Source of the DNA: Phycisphaerae bacterium | Lineage (GTDB): Bacteria; Planctomycetota; Phycisphaerae; UBA1845 | Assembly (NCBI GenBank): GCA_028277545.1 | Contig: JANQGB010000923.1 | Span: forward strand, 1 to 10,150 | Direction of reading: 5' to 3' | DNA length: 10,150 nt | Part shown: positions 6,513 to 10,150 of the stretch, one piece after another | Numbering within the stretch: position 1 is the stretch's first letter | How the letters are laid out: every line of letters starts with the position of its first letter | Notes under the pieces: generated by a model | What the model saw: the letters and a program-made list of their open reading frames with translations, nothing else | Told to the model about the DNA's origin: nothing | The model's database searches: none | Translations under genes and position numbers: made by a program

Positions 6513-8918
6513 ATGAGTGAACCTGCTACAACCGACACACCGCCCTCCGACAAGCAAATCGATCATGTGCCAGCGCCGTCGGCAATCGAGAGCAAAGTGG
6601 AACAGGTGGCGCTGCATGCCAGCGGCTACGAGCTGATCTACGGACCGGAGGAGAAGATCCCGGCAATCGTGGTTGACAACTTCCCCAGCCTGGGGCGGCT
6701 AACGGCGGCGCGCTTTCTGGAGTGGACGCTGGCCAACCCGGAGGGGACAGTCTCGCTGCCCACGGGCAAGACCCCCGAGTACTTCATCAAATATGTCCTG
6801 CACTACCTCAAGAACTGGGACGTGAGCCAGGTACGTCAGGAGATCGAAGACGCTGGGCTGGTTGCCGACCGCAAGCCCGATCTCTCCGGGCTGCGCTTTG
6901 TGCAGATCGATGAGTTCTACCCCATCGATACGCGGCAGCACAACAGCTTCAATTACTACGTCAAGAAATACTACATCAAGGGATTCGGGCTTGATCCGAA
7001 ACGGGCGTATCTGATCGACCCGTGCAGCATCGGCATCTCGCCGGGCACGGCGATTGGCGATGTGTTCCCGGAGATGACGGTCGATCTGTCCCTGCGCGTC
7101 CGCAAGGCCAAGTCTCTGCTGGAGAAGAGGCAGCAGTCGGTCCTGACCGCCGTCGATCAGTTCTGCACGGAGTACGAGCGGAAGATTCGGGACATGGGGG
7201 GGATAGGGTTCTTCCTGGGTGGCATCGGCCCGGACGGGCACATAGCCTTCAACGTGCGAGGCTCCGACTTCTACTCGACCACGCGGCTGATAGAGCCCAA
7301 CTACGAGACCCGGGCCGCCGCCGCCACCGACCTGGGCGGGATGGAGGTGGCTCGCGCCAAGCATGTGATCACGATTGGCCTGCGTACGATCACCTATAAG
7401 CCGGACGCGGTAGCGATCATCATCGCGGCAGGAGAAGCCAAGGCCCGGATCGTGGCCCGCACCCTGCACAGTCCACCGTTGAATCGTTACCCCGGCTCCG
7501 CGCTCCACGTGTTGCCAGCCGCCCGCTTCTACATCACCAAGGGGGCGGCCAAGGGGCTCACCAACCGCGTGTTAGTCGATTTTGCGCGACGACCGGAGGT
7601 TGCTGATGAGGAGATCCATCGCAGCGTAATGAACGTCTCCCTGGCCACCGGCAAGCCGATCAGGTGCCTGTCGCTGGAGGACTTCCAGGAGAACCGCTTC
7701 GGAGCCGAACTGCTCGCCAAGACGCAGAAACCGTTCTCCGACCTGAGGGACCAGACCCAGGAGCGGGTGCTGGACAACCTGCGACATGGCACGCATCCCA
7801 TTGAGGGCAAGACTTTCCTGCACACTTCTCCCCACCACGACGACATCATCCTGGCCTACTTGCCGTACGTGACCAATCTGGTACGCCGCAGCAGTACTCG
7901 GCACAATTTCGCCTACATGACCTCCGGCTTCAACGCGGTCACCAATCGCTACATGCACGCGGCCATCAGCGATCTGGTCGAGCGCCTGCGTCTCGGTGAG
8001 TTTCGGGAGCTGATTGACCAGGGCTACTTCGAGCCGGGAAATGTGCCGGCTCGCCGAATCGACATCTCGTATTACCACGAGGGTGCCGCCCGCGGCCACG
8101 AGGACAAGAAGCGCGAGGCCACCAGCCGGCGCCTGCTCCGGAACCTGATTCAACTCTACGAGGACGACAGCATCGACAACATCAAGGAGCGCTGCGCCGA
8201 GTTGCTCAACTACTTCCGCACACAGTACCCCGGCAAGAAGGACATGGCCCTGGTGCAGGAGCTGAAGGGCCGGATCCGCGAGTGGGAGTCGGACCTGAAG
8301 TGGGCGGCCTACGGCTTCGTGGGTGAGGCCGTCCGTCACTTGCGACTGGGCTTCTACAAGGGCGACATGTTCACCGAGGCCCCGCGTGTGGACCGGGATA
8401 TTCCGCCTATTCATGACCTCCTGGTCGAGGTCGTACCAGACATCGTCACCGTCGCTTTCGACCCCGAGGGCAGCGGGCCGGACACACACTACAAGGTGCT
8501 GCAGGCGGTGGCCGAGTCGCTGAAGCGCTACGAAGCCTCCTCCGACCAGCACGACGTCAAGGTGCTCGGCTACCGCAACGTCTGGTTCCGATTCCACCCC
8601 TCCGAGGCCAATCTGTTCGTGCCGACGTCACTGACCCACCTGAATGACATGGATGCCTGCTTCGACACCTGTTTCAATACCCAACGGACGGCTTCGTTCC
8701 CCAGTTACGAGATGGACGGCCCGTTCTCCAAGCTGGCCCGCAAGATTCAGTGCAAGCAGTTTGAGCAGGTCAAGACGTTCCTGGGCGAGGAGTTCTTCGT
8801 GAACCACGAGGACCACGGCATGCGAGCCTGCCGCGGCATCGTCTATCTGCGGGAGATGAGCCTGCCCGAATTCTACGCGGCCTCCGCCGAACTGCGCCAA
8901 GTGGCCGAGGCAACGTAA
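6513..8918 (+). CDS. NagB-like domain fused to PIG-L (LmbE) deacetylase domain
   Basis: This 801-residue protein has no signal peptide, so it should be cytoplasmic. Residues about 50-350 are a glucosamine-6-phosphate isomerase/deaminase fold: LPTGKTPE (82-89, sugar-phosphate loop), QIDEFYP (D133, equal to E. coli NagB D72) and GPDGHIAFN (D241, H243). The E. coli catalytic Glu148 position is Val248 here (NVRGS instead of NEP). Residues about 430-700 are a PIG-L domain: SPHHDD (439-444, matching the AHPDD zinc motif) and PDTHYK (H659, third zinc ligand). PIG-L enzymes remove N-acetyl groups from GlcNAc compounds. The fusion could therefore deacetylate GlcNAc-6-P-like substrates and pass them on, a job otherwise done by NagA plus NagB. 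This is inferred, and the lost Glu makes the deaminase step uncertain. ATG 6513 is the only nearby start after an in-frame TGA at 6486, and the ribosome site is weak. It is convergent with nagB. Confidence 0.88.
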   Translation: MSEPATTDTPPSDKQIDHVPAPSAIESKVEQVALHASGYELIYGPEEKIPAIVVDNFPSLGRLTAARFLEWTLANPEGTVSLPTGKTPEYFIKYVLHYLKNWDVSQVRQEIEDAGLVADRKPDLSGLRFVQIDEFYPIDTRQHNSFNYYVKKYYIKGFGLDPKRAYLIDPCSIGISPGTAIGDVFPEMTVDLSLRVRKAKSLLEKRQQSVLTAVDQFCTEYERKIRDMGGIGFFLGGIGPDGHIAFNVRGSDFYSTTRLIEPNYETRAAAATDLGGMEVARAKHVITIGLRTITYKPDAVAIIIAAGEAKARIVARTLHSPPLNRYPGSALHVLPAARFYITKGAAKGLTNRVLVDFARRPEVADEEIHRSVMNVSLATGKPIRCLSLEDFQENRFGAELLAKTQKPFSDLRDQTQERVLDNLRHGTHPIEGKTFLHTSPHHDDIILAYLPYVTNLVRRSSTRHNFAYMTSGFNAVTNRYMHAAISDLVERLRLGEFRELIDQGYFEPGNVPARRIDISYYHEGAARGHEDKKREATSRRLLRNLIQLYEDDSIDNIKERCAELLNYFRTQYPGKKDMALVQELKGRIREWESDLKWAAYGFVGEAVRHLRLGFYKGDMFTEAPRVDRDIPPIHDLLVEVVPDIVTVAFDPEGSGPDTHYKVLQAVAESLKRYEASSDQHDVKVLGYRNVWFRFHPSEANLFVPTSLTHLNDMDACFDTCFNTQRTASFPSYEMDGPFSKLARKIQCKQFEQVKTFLGEEFFVNHEDHGMRACRGIVYLREMSLPEFYAASAELRQVAEAT

Positions 8919-8987
8919 TCGGGCGGCGCGGCGCTGGAGACCGACTGCACCCGATCCCAAAACGAGAACCCGACTGCCAGGCGATAC

Positions 8988-9002
8988 ACCCGGCAGCCGG
9001 GT
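8988..9002. terminator. Candidate GC-rich hairpin between convergent NagB genes
   Basis: ACCCGG (8988-8993) and CCGGGT (8997-9002) form a perfect 6-bp stem with a CAG loop in the 132-nt gap between convergent stop codons. A competing stem uses CTGCC (8974-8978) and GGCAG (8992-8996). There is no T-run on either side, so efficiency as an intrinsic terminator is doubtful. Confidence 0.4.
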
Positions 9003-9050
9003 CCCACTTCCCGAAGGAATTGCAGCAGGCAAAGGCATGTGCCGTTGTGA

Positions 9051-9851
9051 TCAGGTGACCTTGCCAATCAAGCGAGGAACCAGCCGCTTCTTCTCCTCGA
9101 AAATCCAGCGGTAGTAGTCCGCTCTCTTGAGCTTGGAGCCGGCTTCGGCATCGACAATCACCGTCACCTGACGGTGCATCTGCAAGGCGCTGGCCGAGAC
9201 CTGCGCCGTTATCGGCCCCTCGATCGCCTCCGCCACGATCTCCGCCTTCTTGGCACCGTTGGCCAGGATGATGATCTCCTTAGCCTCCAGAATCGTGCCC
9301 ACGCCCATGGTGATGGCGAAACGCGGAACCTCGTCGAGGTTGTCGAAGAAACGAGCGTTGTCCTCGATAGTCTGCCTGGTCAATGTTTTGAGCCTGGTGC
9401 GCGAACCCAGCGACGAGCCCGGCTCGTTGAAGGCGATATGTCCATCGGCCCCGATGCCCAGAATCTGGACATCGATCCCACCGGCCCGCTTGATCTCATC
9501 TTCGTACCACTCGCAGAACTCCTCGACCTCTCCGGCGTGGCCGTAGGGCACGTGGATGTTCTTCGGGTCCACGTTGATGTGATTGAACAGATGGTGATCC
9601 ATGAAGTACCTGTAACTCTGCTCGTGCGACGGGGAAAGATCGAGGTATTCATCCAGGTTGAAGGTGATCACCTTGGAGAAATCGAGCCCCTCCTCCTTGT
9701 GGCGGCGAACCAGTTGCTCGTAGGTACCCACGGGGGTGGATCCGGTGGCTAAACCCAGCACGCTGCTGGGTTTGCGGAGCAACTGCCGCTCGATCATGTC
9801 GGCGGCGATCTTGCTCATCTCCTCCTGCGTATCGGCGATGATGATTTCCAT
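9051..9851 (-). CDS. nagB: Glucosamine-6-phosphate deaminase
   Basis: NagB converts glucosamine-6-phosphate to fructose-6-phosphate and ammonia in the cytoplasm, the entry of amino sugars into glycolysis. The 266-residue length matches the family (E. coli NagB is 266). Motifs are complete: LATGSTP (34-40), NLDEY with D67 (E. coli D72) and GIGADGHIAFNEP with D136, H138 and E143 (E. coli D141, H143, E148). The reading frame extends upstream to 9980, but the internal ATG at 9851 is preferred: it gives the usual MEIIIADTQEEM start and has AGGAG (9860-9864) eight bases upstream. The upstream extension has no family resemblance. It is convergent with the NagB/PIG-L fusion and divergent from a probable regulator gene. 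Allosteric control, as in E. coli, cannot be judged from the sequence. Confidence 0.95.
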   Translation of the reverse strand: MEIIIADTQEEMSKIAADMIERQLLRKPSSVLGLATGSTPVGTYEQLVRRHKEEGLDFSKVITFNLDEYLDLSPSHEQSYRYFMDHHLFNHINVDPKNIHVPYGHAGEVEEFCEWYEDEIKRAGGIDVQILGIGADGHIAFNEPGSSLGSRTRLKTLTRQTIEDNARFFDNLDEVPRFAITMGVGTILEAKEIIILANGAKKAEIVAEAIEGPITAQVSASALQMHRQVTVIVDAEAGSKLKRADYYRWIFEEKKRLVPRLIGKVT

Positions 9852-9859
9852 AGGTCTGG

Positions 9860-9864
9860 CTCCT
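9860..9864 (-). promoter_or_regulatory. Ribosome binding site of nagB
   Basis: The minus strand reads AGGAG eight bases before ATG 9851. This decides the start over the longer frame that begins at 9980. Confidence 0.8.
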
Positions 9865-9945
9865 GTAGCGGTTTCGAGCGCGACTCTGCCCTCAACGATT
9901 TCGACGATGCGCAGGCCCGTAAGCCCCGATCGCCGGCCGGTGGGC

Positions 9946-9974
9946 AATTTAATACGAAATCCGGAGAAAATCAA
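9946..9974 (-). promoter_or_regulatory. Candidate nagB promoter
   Basis: The minus strand has TTGATT, 17 nt, then TAAATT, each a 4/6 match to sigma-70 boxes, in an AT-rich patch that stands out from the GC-rich surroundings. It would give a leader of roughly 90 nt before nagB. Confidence 0.3.
9947..9960. promoter_or_regulatory. Candidate operator, imperfect palindrome
   Basis: ATTTAATACGAAAT has the symmetric form ATTTnnTAnnAAAT and overlaps the candidate nagB promoter. Its AT-rich outer arms resemble NagC/Mlc (ROK) operators. Since a probable regulator starts divergently about 95 bases away, it could be that protein's site. This is suggestive only. Confidence 0.3.
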
Positions 9975-10053
9975 GCCCACCTATTGAAAGAGCGGATAGA
10001 AGGCGTTACCGTGGCTATTTCTGACGGAGAGATTAGATTCGGATCAGGTTAAA

Positions 10054-10150
10054 ATGGGGAAATCAAAGGTTCGCCCCATGGATTGGTCGGTGTTACAGGT
10101 GATTCACCGCCTGGGCGCCACTCCCCAGCATAAGCTGGCGGAACAGATCG
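10054..10150 (+). CDS. Probable winged-helix transcriptional regulator, N-terminus, perhaps ROK/NagC-like (partial)
   Basis: Only 32 codons lie in the window. They read MGKSKVRP, then MDWSVLQVIHRLGAT and PQHKLAEQI. The pattern vLqvIhrlG...LAeqi matches the first helix-turn-helix helices of ROK repressors, where residues like VLRLIRRHGPISRAELAR are typical. It could equally be another wHTH family such as MarR, since no sugar-binding part is visible. Two starts are possible: ATG 10054, with CAGG five bases upstream, and in-frame ATG 10078, with AAAGG eight bases upstream; the second has the better spacing. Divergent position next to nagB fits a local amino-sugar regulator such as NagC, but that is inference. 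Confidence 0.45.
   Translation, partial: MGKSKVRPMDWSVLQVIHRLGATPQHKLAEQI

Noticed and set aside
6272..6520. Small plus-strand gene in the divergent gap
   Set aside because: It has no ribosome site or family resemblance, an odd Trp/Cys/Arg-rich composition, and overlaps the start of the fusion gene.
7572..8597. 341-residue minus-strand frame
   Set aside because: It lies wholly antisense to the PIG-L fusion, which has clear domain motifs, and its sequence is low-complexity Val/Leu/Gln/Arg-rich, typical of antisense GC-rich DNA.
9852..9980. N-terminal extension of nagB
   Set aside because: The internal ATG has AGGAG at good spacing and gives the normal family start; the extension covers promoter-like DNA.

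Overview
The window is GC-rich bacterial DNA holding four complete protein-coding genes and two partial ones, one cut off at each edge. No rRNA, tRNA, CRISPR array or insertion sequence was seen. Large modular secreted proteins, a NagB/PIG-L fusion and a metallophosphoesterase/PQQ-propeller fusion suggest an uncultured Planctomycetota-like bacterium (Phycisphaerae or a neighbouring lineage). This assignment is an inference from protein style; no marker gene is present.

Layout. (1) 1-375, minus: N-terminal part of a GlcD/YdiJ-type FAD-linked oxidase. It runs into a perfect 79-bp inverted repeat (1-79 / 144-222) that looks like a fold-back chimera at a contig end. (2) 502-2691, plus: exported metallophosphoesterase joined to a PQQ-like beta-propeller. 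(3) 2784-6254, minus: a 1156-residue lipoprotein with four recognisable hydrolase modules (DUF1460 amidase, SxxK serine hydrolase, C39-like cysteine peptidase, VanX D-Ala-D-Ala dipeptidase) and a beta-sandwich-like linker. (4) 6513-8918, plus: a NagB-like domain fused to a PIG-L deacetylase domain. (5) 9051-9851, minus: a canonical glucosamine-6-phosphate deaminase, nagB. (6) 10054-10150, plus, partial: N-terminus of a probable winged-helix regulator, perhaps ROK/NagC-like, divergent from nagB.

How the genes may work together. The lipoprotein carries activities suited to dismantling peptidoglycan peptides outside the cytoplasm: an amidase-like cysteine hydrolase, a D,D-peptidase-like serine hydrolase, a cysteine peptidase and a D-Ala-D-Ala dipeptidase. 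The NagB/PIG-L fusion and NagB would handle the amino-sugar part inside the cell, and a divergent regulator may control nagB. The right-hand two thirds of the window therefore looks like a cell-wall or amino-sugar salvage neighbourhood. The link is inferred from gene content; the genes alternate in strand and do not form one operon. The most unusual items are the multi-hydrolase lipoprotein and the loss of the NagB catalytic glutamate in the fusion protein.
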